64,000 bases of DNA from Opimibacter sp041746735 (lineage in GTDB: Bacteria > Bacteroidota > Bacteroidia > Chitinophagales > Saprospiraceae). The stretch lies in NCBI GenBank assembly GCA_041746735.1, contig JBGTGP010000049.1, positions 1 through 64,000 on the forward strand. The letters are read 5' to 3'. Of the stretch, positions 9,497-18,841 are shown piece by piece (the stretch's first letter is position 1; each line of letters begins with the position of its first letter). Position numbers and translations under genes: made by a program. The notes under the pieces were generated by a model. That model searched no databases, was not told where the DNA came from, and saw only the letters and a list, made by a program, of their open reading frames with translations.

Positions 9497-10054
9497 ATGA
9501 TACAAGGTCAACATCACCATCTGAGGCTGATCGCTATTGTTCCTCCGGATCCTTTGTTTACCACGATTCGAAAGGAACAGGAATATATTGCGGAGACCTG
9601 GGGACCACTACATGCACTTCGGACTCCGCCTCACATCACGATCATTCCACCGATGGCGCTGAGCTCGGCCGAAACGGGATTCCTCTATGGTATGGCCGAA
9701 GCCATTGCCGGAAGCGTGACCCCATTTGACATCCTGCTTCAGGGGTATGGGGCATTTAAGCCCAGGGTGATCTTTATCGAGCCGGCAAAGGCAGATGGGC
9801 TTCAACTGCTGCATGATATCTGGCGACAGGCCCTGATGACCCGTATGCCTCATGTTTTGGAAAAATATCCGGATCGCCCTTTTCATCCGCATGTGACGCT
9901 GGCGCACAAGGATGTCAAAGGATCACAATTCGCAAAAGCGTATGAGCACTACGCGAAGCAGACCTTTCATGCTTCATTTACAGCGGATCATTTTCATATT
10001 CTCCAACATGCAGAAGAAGGATGGATCATAGAAAAAGGATACCGACTCGGATAA
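9497..10054 (+). CDS. 2'-5' RNA ligase / 2H phosphoesterase family protein
   Basis: A 185-residue protein with the two HxT motifs that define the 2H phosphoesterase superfamily: H46-I-T48 in PPHITIIPP and H132-V-T134 in HPHVTLAH. Members act on 2',3'-cyclic phosphates or 2'-5' RNA linkages; the physiological substrate is unknown. Both catalytic His are intact, length is normal for the family, and the gene is alone on the plus strand. Confidence 0.9.
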   Translation: MIQGQHHHLRLIAIVPPDPLFTTIRKEQEYIAETWGPLHALRTPPHITIIPPMALSSAETGFLYGMAEAIAGSVTPFDILLQGYGAFKPRVIFIEPAKADGLQLLHDIWRQALMTRMPHVLEKYPDRPFHPHVTLAHKDVKGSQFAKAYEHYAKQTFHASFTADHFHILQHAEEGWIIEKGYRLG

Positions 10055-10113
10055 AAATCAGTATCGGAATTAAGAGTGCTGTATAGAAAAAAATTCCCGT
10101 TCTTCACACGGTT

Positions 10114-11352
10114 ATGCCACTACACGCTTTTTGTTTAAAATGCCACATCATCCTGGGTATTGCTGTTACAGTGTTGGCTTGCCGCGACAATTCCTCCATG
10201 CCCCAATGGGCGGTGTATACGTCTCCGGCAGGGCCTGACAGTGAAGCGCCCAATCTTCACACCGGACCCGATGGAAGTATCTACATGAGTTGGATTGAAT
10301 GGACACCGGATACAACGTCCATATTAAACTTTAGCCGGTATGATGGCACTTCATGGGTAGAGAAAAGGGAGGTTGCGCGTGGAAATAACTGGTTTGTCAA
10401 TTGGGCGGACTTTCCGTCCATCACAGCTTTTGAGGATGGCCATCACCTCGCAGCTCATTGGCTTCAGATGAGTGGTGCAGGTCAATATGACTATCAGATC
10501 ATGGTCTCGGTATCTCCGGATCAAGGTCAAACCTGGCGTACACCATTTATACTTCACCGGGATACCAGACCGGGGGAACATGGATTTGTGAGCACGGTGC
10601 GGGATGGGGACAAAATATTTTTCTGCTGGCTGGATGGACGTAAGATGGCCGGTGAGGATCATACTGGAGGTCATGGAAGTCACAGTGGCTCCATGCTGCT
10701 GATCGGAGGCTGGCTGGATACGGATGGTATATTGACCGAAGAGATGGTCCTGGATTCGATGACCTGTGAATGCTGTCAGACTGCTGCTGCCCGAACTGAA
10801 ACAGGACTTGTGGTGGCCTACAGGGACAGAACCGATGGAGAAATCCGGGATATATCGCATGTGGCCTGGGATGGAAAGAAATGGACAGCCCCGCAGACTA
10901 TCTCGCCGGACCACTGGAAGATAGCTGGCTGTCCGGTCAACGGACCCTCTCTGAGTTATGCCGCCAATGTTCTGGGCAGGGTATGGTATGGCATAGCAGA
11001 GCATGGAGCACACGTTTCATTCCTGATGTCGAAGGACGACGGCAAAAACTGGCAGTCGCCAATCCATCTGGATGTCAATCAACCTTTGGGGCGAGTGGAC
11101 ATCGCGATGGATCAAGCTAATGCTTTCGTGAGTTGGATTGGTCGGGATCATCAGGACTCCACCAGGATCATGGTCGCGCAAGTGTCAACTGTGAAGGGTC
11201 GTTTTCGTACCGATACAGTCTGTGCAATTGATCCCCGCCGTAAAAGCGGGTTTCCCGTTCTGGCGGTTGCACATGATCAGGTACTCCTGGCGTATACGCA
11301 TGTGGATGGAGAGAGCAGCCGCGTGAACGTGATGAGGAGGGTTAAGAAATAA
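10114..11352 (+). CDS. Sialidase-fold (BNR-like) lipoprotein
   Basis: A 412-residue lipoprotein: signal peptide ending in a lipobox-like VLAC with C23. The rest looks like a six-bladed sialidase-type propeller with Asp-box-like repeats (VSPDQGQTWRTP, MSKDDGKNWQSP). No clear sialidase Arg triad can be asserted from reading, so glycosidase activity is uncertain; it may be a substrate-binding or structural surface protein. The CECCQTAAARTE segment near the middle is a cysteine cluster worth noting. Neighbours give no functional clue. Confidence 0.75.
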   Translation: MPLHAFCLKCHIILGIAVTVLACRDNSSMPQWAVYTSPAGPDSEAPNLHTGPDGSIYMSWIEWTPDTTSILNFSRYDGTSWVEKREVARGNNWFVNWADFPSITAFEDGHHLAAHWLQMSGAGQYDYQIMVSVSPDQGQTWRTPFILHRDTRPGEHGFVSTVRDGDKIFFCWLDGRKMAGEDHTGGHGSHSGSMLLIGGWLDTDGILTEEMVLDSMTCECCQTAAARTETGLVVAYRDRTDGEIRDISHVAWDGKKWTAPQTISPDHWKIAGCPVNGPSLSYAANVLGRVWYGIAEHGAHVSFLMSKDDGKNWQSPIHLDVNQPLGRVDIAMDQANAFVSWIGRDHQDSTRIMVAQVSTVKGRFRTDTVCAIDPRRKSGFPVLAVAHDQVLLAYTHVDGESSRVNVMRRVKK

Positions 11353-11489
11353 ATTCTATAATGGTGGGTGTATTACCTCTGTACAACGATATCCGTCTAC
11401 GATCGAGTAGCCGATACCGACCTCGCCGCTGATTCTTCGTATGGTATTATTTCTATTTTTGCTCCTGCACAGTAAAACCGATACCAAGC

Positions 11490-12941
11490 ATGTCCTCCCA
11501 TTCGTACAATGAAATGGTGCAAAATCGCATCTCGCATGAAAAGCTGGCTACCCGTTTTATCAAGGCCATCAATGATCTCTGGTATGACAAGGGGATCGAA
11601 ATGGTCCTGTTCCGGAACCAACTCATTGACAAACGTGCTTCCGAGATACTGAGTCTGCATCACTATGCCCGGAAGGTGGTGGGCCAGCCGATTGAAGTCG
11701 ATGCCACGACGGCCCTGCTGGAGGCTATGCTCAAACTGGATCTTTGCCCTGCCCGTATGGATATTGGACGGATAGCTTCGGAATGGATCCAGAGTGCTCA
11801 TCCGGCCGGCAGCGAAGCTTTATTTCTTAAAGAAAAACTCAAAGATTTTATTGGCCCTGACAATCATATCCGCACACAGCCCAAGGATGTGGTCCTCTAT
11901 GGCTTCGGCCGAATCGGTCGTTTGCTGGCGCGGGAACTCATCGCACAAGAAGGCCGGGGGGAGCAACTGCGCCTACGCGCTATCGTAACACGCGATAAAG
12001 GCACGGGTATGGCTGAAAAAAGGGCGTCTTTACTCCGTGTTGATTCTGTGCATGGCGCTTTCCCGGGTATCGTGGAAGCGGATGAAGAAAACAATGCCCT
12101 CATCATCGACGGCCACATCGTCCATCTCATTACCGCCAGTCAACCAGAGGATATTGACTACACGCAGTACGGCATCCAAAATGCGCTCGTCATTGACAAC
12201 ACCGGTGCTTTCCGCGACAAAGATGCTCTTGGTCGGCATCTGAAAAGCAAGGGGGCGAGTAAAGTCCTGCTCACAGCTCCGGGCAAAGGCGTACCGAATA
12301 TTGTACATGGTGTCAATCAGACCATGTTCAATCCACAGGAACTGGACATTTTTTCCGCGGCATCCTGTACCACCAATGCCATCGTGCCCGTCCTCAAAGT
12401 CATCAACGACAACCTTGGCATCGAGCGCGGACATATTGAAACTGTGCATGCCTTTACCAATGACCAAAATCTGGTCGACAATATGCACAGTAAGTATCGC
12501 CGGGGACGTAGTGCGGCCACCAATTTGGTCATCACTGAAACAGGAGCGGGATCGGCTATCGATAAAGCTATTCCAGGTCTGGGACCCAAGTTTACGTCCA
12601 ATGCCATCCGTGTGCCGGTGCCTGACGGCTCACTGGCGATCATGAATCTTCAGCTCAGCAAGCCGACGACACTCGAAGGCATCAATGAGATCATGCGCAA
12701 GGCGGCCCTCGAAGGTGATCTTGTCGAGCAAATCAATTACTCCATCAGCAACGAACTCGTGAGCAGTGATATCATCGGCAACAGTTGCCCGGCGATCTAT
12801 GATTCGAAGGCCACGCTGGTCCATCCGGATGGTCAGAGTGCAGTCCTCTATGTGTGGTATGACAACGAATATGGCTATGCACGTCAGGTCATGCGTTTAG
12901 GCAAATATATCGCCCAGGTACAGCGCAAGCGGTATTATTGA
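11490..12941 (+). CDS. gap: Glyceraldehyde-3-phosphate dehydrogenase, long form
   Basis: A 483-residue GAPDH. The catalytic part starts around residue 133 with the NAD(P)-binding GFGRIGR (138-144). The nucleophile is C293 in SAASCTTNAIVPV and the catalytic base is H320 in IETVHAFTNDQN. About 130 residues precede the Rossmann domain, compared with none in the usual 330-residue enzyme; such long forms are known in Bacteroidota and other groups. Function is oxidation of glyceraldehyde-3-phosphate in glycolysis or its reverse. Whether it prefers NAD or NADP cannot be read safely. Confidence 0.93.
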   Translation: MSSHSYNEMVQNRISHEKLATRFIKAINDLWYDKGIEMVLFRNQLIDKRASEILSLHHYARKVVGQPIEVDATTALLEAMLKLDLCPARMDIGRIASEWIQSAHPAGSEALFLKEKLKDFIGPDNHIRTQPKDVVLYGFGRIGRLLARELIAQEGRGEQLRLRAIVTRDKGTGMAEKRASLLRVDSVHGAFPGIVEADEENNALIIDGHIVHLITASQPEDIDYTQYGIQNALVIDNTGAFRDKDALGRHLKSKGASKVLLTAPGKGVPNIVHGVNQTMFNPQELDIFSAASCTTNAIVPVLKVINDNLGIERGHIETVHAFTNDQNLVDNMHSKYRRGRSAATNLVITETGAGSAIDKAIPGLGPKFTSNAIRVPVPDGSLAIMNLQLSKPTTLEGINEIMRKAALEGDLVEQINYSISNELVSSDIIGNSCPAIYDSKATLVHPDGQSAVLYVWYDNEYGYARQVMRLGKYIAQVQRKRYY

Positions 12942-13098
12942 GAAATGGTGAGAAGCTGCTTTCCCCTGGTTATCACCCTGGAGTAAACTTTTGTTTGTTT
13001 GATCCATTTGCGATACAACATCCCCTATTGACGTTCGTATTCGCTATTTGTGGTGGGCGGGCTGTGCGGAATGCATACCGCTTTTGGTTTTTCCTCTT

Positions 13099-13452
13099 TT
13101 ACTTCTGGCTTTTTGCTTTATACGCTACAGGTGGGTCAAGGAGCAATTCCTTTTTGGATTTATCATACAATATTTTACCCACGCGCTCAATGTGCAGGAT
13201 TAAATCCGGATTGGCTATCTTCTCCAGAAGAGACAGGTCTATCTTAAAAGGCAGGAGTAAATCATCTAACTCGTTATCGAGTTTCATTAAATCGCTGTAA
13301 GAAAGTTGGCCCACGATGGTCAAATCAATATCTGAGCCGGGTCTGTAGTTTCCCTGAGCCCGGGATCCGTAAATGACAACCTGATCAATAGTATCATACT
13401 GTGCAAAACATTGATGCAGGACATCGATATGTCTATCTTTCAAACCGAACAC
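13099..13452 (-). CDS. MNT-type minimal nucleotidyltransferase (antitoxin-like)
   Basis: A 117-residue MNT-domain protein with G29-S30 and the metal-binding D41-I-D43 in IYGSRAQGNYRPGSDIDLTIVG, plus a third acidic residue D72. MntA-type proteins act as antitoxins that add AMP units to a tyrosine of the HEPN partner. The gene starts 3 nt after the stop of the HEPN gene, the normal pair order. All catalytic residues look intact. Confidence 0.88.
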   Translation of the reverse strand: MFGLKDRHIDVLHQCFAQYDTIDQVVIYGSRAQGNYRPGSDIDLTIVGQLSYSDLMKLDNELDDLLLPFKIDLSLLEKIANPDLILHIERVGKILYDKSKKELLLDPPVAYKAKSQK

Positions 13453-13455
13453 AGG

Positions 13456-13881
13456 TTACCTATTTTCAAATTGAGACATTTTAAATAATAACGCTTTGAA
13501 CAAACTGTAGTAGGTCCCTCTTATTTTGTTTCTGAGCTCATCTGTCACTTTTTCGTTGTATGTAGGAGAAGATTGATTGCGACTTTTGATCATTTCCATC
13601 CAACCATCCCCATCTTCCACAAGTCCATTGCTATAGGCTTCTCTGGTAGCATCACGAGAACCGGTTATACTCGTGTTTCCCTGATACTCAAAATAATCTT
13701 TAAGTACATTCCAGGCTAATTCGTGGGTAAATTCAAACCGCTGTATCAACCCCTGCTCTTCCAGAGCAGACAATCCCTGTTGATTATATCTTTCAACAGC
13801 TTCTTCCAGGAGAGCAAAAGCTTTCCTGAAGTTTTGAAGTCGTTGCTTCCATCTGATGTCATTGTTGTCCATAACGCGCAA
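13456..13881 (-). CDS. HI0074-family HEPN protein (toxin-like), RX4H motif altered
   Basis: A 141-residue all-helical protein of the nucleotidyltransferase substrate-binding (HI0074) family, partner of the MNT gene just downstream. The family's RNase motif is RX4HXY. Here the segment reads R101-N-Q-S-S-P106-T-Y108: the His is Pro (codon at 13564-13566), while Arg and the Tyr that is AMPylated in studied pairs remain. RNA cleavage is therefore doubtful. The gene begins 19 nt after the icmF stop on the same strand, so it may be carried on the icmF transcript. Confidence 0.85.
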   Translation of the reverse strand: MRVMDNNDIRWKQRLQNFRKAFALLEEAVERYNQQGLSALEEQGLIQRFEFTHELAWNVLKDYFEYQGNTSITGSRDATREAYSNGLVEDGDGWMEMIKSRNQSSPTYNEKVTDELRNKIRGTYYSLFKALLFKMSQFENR

Positions 13882-13900
13882 CTAAGTCTTCCGGGTAAAC

Positions 13901-16900
13901 TTACATATTCCGCCGGTACTGGCCTCCCACTTCATATAAGGCGTGTGTCACCTGCCCGAGTGAACAAGTCTTGACGACCTCCATCAGCGCTCCAAAGGTA
14001 TTTTCATTGTCAACGGCGATTTTCTGAAGTTTCTTCATGGCGTCTCCTGAGATGGTCGCATTTGCTTCATGAAGCGCCTTTAATCGGCGGATCTGGTTTT
14101 CTTTTTCTTCCGTATTGGAGCGGATCACTTCCCTTGGCAAAACCGTGGGTGATCCTTCATCGGACAAGAATGTATTGACGCCAATGATAGGAAATTCTCC
14201 GGAGTGCTTGAGAGTTTCATAGTGCAGACTTTCTTCCTGGATCTTGCTGCGTTGATACATGGTCTCCATAGCTCCCAGCACGCCTCCTCTTTCTGTAATC
14301 CGGTCAAACTCTGCCAACACCGCTTCTTCTACCAGGTCCGTGAGTTCTTCAATGATAAATGCACCCTGAAGTGGATTTTCATTTTTTGCCAGCCCCAGTT
14401 CATGATTGATGATCAATTGGATCGCCATGGCCCGGCGTACACTTTCCTCTGTCGGAGTAGTGATGGCTTCATCGTAAGCATTGGTATGAAGACTGTTGCA
14501 ATTGTCATAGATGGCATACAGAGCCTGCAGGGTGGTTCGGATATCGTTGAAGGAGATCTCCTGCGCGTGCAGGGAGCGGCCACTGGTCTGAATATGATAT
14601 TTGAGTTTTTGGGAGCGCTCATTCCCGCCATACTTATATTTCATGGCCTTTGCCCAGATGCGGCGGGCGACCCGGCCGATGACGGCATACTCGGGATCTA
14701 CGCCATTGGAGAAGAAAAAAGAAAGATTCGGCGCAAAATCGTCGATAGCAAGCCCTCTCGAAAGATAATACTCCACAAAGGTGAACCCATTAGAAAGTGT
14801 AAAGGCCAACTGGGTGATTGGGTTTGCCCCAGCCTCGGCGATATGATAGCCTGAAATCGAAACCGAATAAAAGTTGCGAATATTTTCATCTATAAAATAC
14901 GCCTGCATATCTCCCATCAGCCGGAGTGAAAACTCGGTGGAGAAGATGCAGGTATTCTGCGCCTGATCTTCCTTGAGTATATCGGCCTGCACAGTACCCC
15001 GGACTGAGTTCAGCGCTTTGCTCCTCAGTGTCTGGTAAATATTGGGAGGCAGGACTTCATCGCCGGTCAGTCCCAGCAACATCATGCCCAGTCCACTATT
15101 CCCTTCAGGAATCTCGGCATCATACTTCGGACGTGGAAACCCCTGTTGATCATACTTACGTTCCAATGCCTTTTCAACATCGGCTTCCAACTTATGCTCC
15201 CGGATGTACAATTCACATTGCTGATCGATGGCAGCATTCATAAAAAAAGCGCAAATCGTAGCTGCGGGACCGTTGATGGTCATAGAGACCGAGGTCTTCG
15301 GATCGCAGAGGTCAAACCCGGAGTACAGTCTTTTAGCATCATCAAGGGTACAGATACTGACACCGGCGTTGCCGATTTTACCATAGATATCAGGCCGATA
15401 ATCCGGATCCTCTCCATAGAGGGTCACACTGTCAAACGCTGTTGACAGCCGTATAGCCGGCATCCCTTTCGATACATAATGAAACCGTTTGTTGGTCCGC
15501 TCAGGCCCACCCTCGCCCGCAAACATGCGGGTAGGATCTTCCCCTTTCCGCTTAAACGGATAGATACCTGCGGTATAAGGAAACCGACCTGGAAGATTTT
15601 CCTGTGTCACCCACTGCACCAGTGTACCCCATTCTTTATATGGAGGTAAGGCCACGACCGGAATCCGTGTGCCTGATAGGGAGCGCACATGCGTATCCAC
15701 CTTGATCACTTTATCTCTGACTTTAAAAGAATAGTCATCATCCACATACTGATGCCGGATCTGTGGCCATTCTTCCAGCCACCGCCAGATATCACCATGC
15801 AGATCCTGACGTAAGCGATCAAACTCCAGGCCCAGGGTCTCACTGATCCCGGTGTCGTTTTTCTCCTCGAAATGCGTTTTGGTTTCCTGTATCGCATAGA
15901 GCCGGGCGGCTTTGTCAGCCTCCTGCTGCGCCCAGACATCATACTTGCGGTTTTGATCCGCGATCTCCGACAGGTAACGAACCCGATGGGGCGGTATAAT
16001 ATAGATCTTTTCACTATCACCGGTTCGCAGAGATAGTGTGCTGGACAGGTTGAAGCCAGCTTTTTGATGAAGGATCTCGACAATCTTCAAATAAAGGGCA
16101 TTCGTCCCTGGATCATTAAACTGTGACGCAATGGTACCATACACCGGTATCAGATCATCAGCGGTATCCCAAAGCTCATGATTACGTTTATATTGCTTAC
16201 GAACATCGCGCAACGCATCCTGAGCGCCTCGTTTGTCAAACTTGTTGATCGCGATGACATCGGCAAAATCGAGCATATCGATCTTCTCCAGTTGGGATGC
16301 TGCGCCAAACTCCGGCGTCATGATATAGAGGGACATATCCGCATGATCTACGATCTCTGTGTCGGATTGGCCGATACCGGAGGTTTCGAGGATGATGAGA
16401 TCAAAGTCAGCGGCCTTGAGGATATCGATGGCCTGGCGGATGTGTTTGGAAAGGGCTAAGTTGGATTGGCGGGTGGCCAGTGAGCGCATATAGACTCGTG
16501 TCGATGTCAGGGCATTCATGCGAATGCGATCACCTAAGAGAGCCCCGCCGGTTTTGCGCTTGCTGGGATCTACGGACACGACAGCTAAATCTTTATCCGG
16601 AAAGTCCAACAGGAAACGGCGAATGATCTCATCGATCATACTGGACTTGCCAGCGCCACCTGTACCGGTGATCCCCAATACGGGTACGTTGGCCGTTTCT
16701 GCCCGTTTGGTGATATCGGCGATCCAGTGTTGATTTTCATCGGGGTAGTTTTCCACAGCCGTGATCATGCGGGAGATCGAAAGGTGATCTTTCTTACTTA
16801 GTTTTTTGATTTCCCCATTCACCTGATCCCCGAGTGGAAAATCACAATGCCGAAGCACATCATTGATCATGCCCTGGAGCCCCATGTGGCGCCCGTCATC

Positions 16901-17281
16901 AGGCGAATAGATGCGGGTGATACCATAGGCTTGCAAGTCTTCAATTTCCTGCGGCAGGATCGTACCACCGCCGCCGCCAAAGATCCGGATATGACCGGCA
17001 CCCCGTTCACGGAGCATATCATAGATATACTTGAAATATTCATTATGACCGCCCTGATAGGAGGTGAGTGCTATGCCCTGGGCGTCTTCCTGAATGGCAG
17101 TGTCTACAATTTCTCTGGCACTCCGGTTGTGTCCGAGATGTATGATCTCTGCTCCAGAGCGTTGCATGATGCGGCGCATGATATTGATGGCAGCATCATG
17201 ACCGTCAAAGAGCGAGGCCGCCGTCACAATGCGGATATGATGTTTGGGCTGGTACGCCGTTGGTGTAGGTGTCTGTTTCAT
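13901..17281 (-). CDS. icmF: Fused isobutyryl-CoA mutase (IcmF type)
   Basis: A single-chain acyl-CoA mutase of about 1126 residues in the IcmF order: B12-binding domain first (DGHDAAIN, His ligand near residue 28), G-protein chaperone of the MeaI type (Walker A GTGGAGKS near 206-213), then the mutase barrel with FPYTAGIYPFKRKGEDPTRMFAGEGGPERTN, the IcmF active-site pattern. It interconverts isobutyryl-CoA and n-butyryl-CoA (or close homologues) with adenosylcobalamin and uses GTP hydrolysis for cofactor quality control. Start set at 17281; the upstream ATG at 17350 would overlap the Nudix gene and add residues outside the family alignment. Confidence 0.93.
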   Translation of the reverse strand: MKQTPTPTAYQPKHHIRIVTAASLFDGHDAAINIMRRIMQRSGAEIIHLGHNRSAREIVDTAIQEDAQGIALTSYQGGHNEYFKYIYDMLRERGAGHIRIFGGGGGTILPQEIEDLQAYGITRIYSPDDGRHMGLQGMINDVLRHCDFPLGDQVNGEIKKLSKKDHLSISRMITAVENYPDENQHWIADITKRAETANVPVLGITGTGGAGKSSMIDEIIRRFLLDFPDKDLAVVSVDPSKRKTGGALLGDRIRMNALTSTRVYMRSLATRQSNLALSKHIRQAIDILKAADFDLIILETSGIGQSDTEIVDHADMSLYIMTPEFGAASQLEKIDMLDFADVIAINKFDKRGAQDALRDVRKQYKRNHELWDTADDLIPVYGTIASQFNDPGTNALYLKIVEILHQKAGFNLSSTLSLRTGDSEKIYIIPPHRVRYLSEIADQNRKYDVWAQQEADKAARLYAIQETKTHFEEKNDTGISETLGLEFDRLRQDLHGDIWRWLEEWPQIRHQYVDDDYSFKVRDKVIKVDTHVRSLSGTRIPVVALPPYKEWGTLVQWVTQENLPGRFPYTAGIYPFKRKGEDPTRMFAGEGGPERTNKRFHYVSKGMPAIRLSTAFDSVTLYGEDPDYRPDIYGKIGNAGVSICTLDDAKRLYSGFDLCDPKTSVSMTINGPAATICAFFMNAAIDQQCELYIREHKLEADVEKALERKYDQQGFPRPKYDAEIPEGNSGLGMMLLGLTGDEVLPPNIYQTLRSKALNSVRGTVQADILKEDQAQNTCIFSTEFSLRLMGDMQAYFIDENIRNFYSVSISGYHIAEAGANPITQLAFTLSNGFTFVEYYLSRGLAIDDFAPNLSFFFSNGVDPEYAVIGRVARRIWAKAMKYKYGGNERSQKLKYHIQTSGRSLHAQEISFNDIRTTLQALYAIYDNCNSLHTNAYDEAITTPTEESVRRAMAIQLIINHELGLAKNENPLQGAFIIEELTDLVEEAVLAEFDRITERGGVLGAMETMYQRSKIQEESLHYETLKHSGEFPIIGVNTFLSDEGSPTVLPREVIRSNTEEKENQIRRLKALHEANATISGDAMKKLQKIAVDNENTFGALMEVVKTCSLGQVTHALYEVGGQYRRNM

Positions 17282-17318
17282 CACGGTGGCAAAATACGGA
17301 AATGTGGCCTGCCCTTCT

Positions 17319-17984
17319 TCATTGGGGGGGCAGGATGTCCAGGAATTCACGGAGGATCATGGCCGTAGCCCCCCAAATGACATACCCGTCAATCCTGTAG
17401 GCTGGGACATGATTGAGGACGATCCCACTTTGAAGTTGAATGCGGGTCGAGTGGATCACCTCTGGATCTGCAAATCGGGCCAGCGGCATTTCGAGGATCT
17501 CTTCGACCTCGCTTTCCTGCGGGGTCAGCGTGGGTCTGCTTCTGCACCAGGCTACGTAAGGATGCACCATAAACTTACTCACGGTGATATACAGGGGTGT
17601 GAGTGGGCCTAACACTTCCACGTCTATGAGATTCAGGGCTATTTCCTCCTCCGTTTCTCTGAGGGCGGTGTATAAGAGGTCCGGGTCTGTGCTTTCTTTC
17701 TTCCCACCGGGAAAACCAATTTGACCGGCATGCTTATCCTTTATATGAGAACTTGTGCGTCGAATGAAGATCATGTGCCAGTCATCCGGTTCTTTTTCAA
17801 AAAGGGGCATGAGTACTGCAGCTTCCCGGATCGAAGCCGGATCCGGGTTTGGGTCTACGCGTCTGACAGCATGTGCCATTTTGAAATGCGCTTCCGCACC
17901 CGGCATAGGACCGAACACGAATCTTTCGCGAAGGTGGTCGATCAGGCGTGGCGGAGCATGTGTGATCATAACCTTCAAAAACAA
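17319..17984 (-). CDS. CoA pyrophosphatase-type Nudix hydrolase
   Basis: A 221-residue Nudix protein. HAGQIGFPGGKKES (residues 85-98) matches the CoA-pyrophosphatase signature upstream of the Nudix box, and R109-E-T-E-E-E114 supplies the catalytic acidic residues. The family cleaves CoA and its derivatives to 4'-phosphopantetheine and 3',5'-ADP. It lies directly upstream of icmF on the same strand (37-nt gap), so a functional link with acyl-CoA metabolism is possible. Confidence 0.88.
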   Translation of the reverse strand: MFLKVMITHAPPRLIDHLRERFVFGPMPGAEAHFKMAHAVRRVDPNPDPASIREAAVLMPLFEKEPDDWHMIFIRRTSSHIKDKHAGQIGFPGGKKESTDPDLLYTALRETEEEIALNLIDVEVLGPLTPLYITVSKFMVHPYVAWCRSRPTLTPQESEVEEILEMPLARFADPEVIHSTRIQLQSGIVLNHVPAYRIDGYVIWGATAMILREFLDILPPQ

Positions 17985-18029
17985 AAAAAACGAAGTGGAG
18001 GTTGCCGGCTTGCCTCAATTGGCTAAAGG

Positions 18030-18815
18030 TCAGGCATTGGATTCCAACAGGTATTTCTCCAGCGCCATTGCCATAGAGGGAATCCCTGGTGCCGGAGCTA
18101 TGACATCTATGCGCAATTGATGCTCTTCTGCGGCTTTGGAGGTGATATTGCCAAAAACAGCGATCCGGGTATTGTTTTGTTTAAAATCAGGAAAGTTTTC
18201 AAACAAAGATTCAATGCCCTGGGGAGAGAAAAAGATCAGCATATCATAGAAGATATCCCGCAGATCGGACAAGTCACTCGAGACGGTCTTATACATGACG
18301 GCGGACTCAAAATTGATATCCTTTTGCTTGAGATACTCGATGACTTCCTCTTTGCCCAGGTTGGAAATGGGCACGAGGAATCGGGTGGTTGATTTATGCT
18401 TTTGCAGCGCGTTAGAAAGATCCTGAATAGAACGATCGCCGACAAATACTTTGCGTTTCCGGTACTGAATAAACTTCTGCAGGTAATGGGCTACGGTCTC
18501 GGAGGTACAGAAGTACTTCATGTCCTGAGAGACTTTCACCCGCATTTCTTCGCACAGGCGAAAGAAGTGGTCGATGCTGTTTTTACTGGTCATGACCACG
18601 GCCTGAAACTCGTCCGGGCGGATACGGTTTTTCCGGAATTCCTTTTCAGTAACGGCTTCAACATGATTGAAGGGACGCCAGTCAATCTGGATGCCGAATT
18701 TTTTTTCTATGTCATAGTATGGGGATCGTTCTGGTTTGGGCTGAGAGACCAGTATGGTCTGAACAGTACGTTTTGGAATTGTTGAAACACTTGCTTTAAT
18801 ACTGTTTGTACCCAT
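18030..18815 (-). CDS. hemD: Uroporphyrinogen-III synthase
   Basis: A 261-residue HemD of the Bacteroidota type. Markers are QTILVSQPKPERSPYYDIEKKFGIQIDWRPFNHVE at the N-terminus, VVMTSKNSIDHFFRLCEEM, and the C-terminal half MLIFFSPQGIESLFENFPDFKQNNTRIAVFGNITSKAAEE. It closes hydroxymethylbilane into uroporphyrinogen III in tetrapyrrole synthesis. It sits directly after the DUF4271 gene, an arrangement common in Bacteroidota. Identity rests on motif recall, since HemD sequences diverge widely. Confidence 0.88.
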   Translation of the reverse strand: MGTNSIKASVSTIPKRTVQTILVSQPKPERSPYYDIEKKFGIQIDWRPFNHVEAVTEKEFRKNRIRPDEFQAVVMTSKNSIDHFFRLCEEMRVKVSQDMKYFCTSETVAHYLQKFIQYRKRKVFVGDRSIQDLSNALQKHKSTTRFLVPISNLGKEEVIEYLKQKDINFESAVMYKTVSSDLSDLRDIFYDMLIFFSPQGIESLFENFPDFKQNNTRIAVFGNITSKAAEEHQLRIDVIAPAPGIPSMAMALEKYLLESNA

Positions 18816-18841
18816 TCGTCAGGTTTTAATGGATCAATCAC

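Noticed and set aside
10114..11352. Active sialidase
   Set aside because: The propeller fold is plausible, but the catalytic Arg triad and Tyr/Glu pair could not be identified with confidence, so only the fold is claimed.
14204..14854. 216-residue frame antisense to icmF
   Set aside because: Shadow of the mutase domain; no family features.
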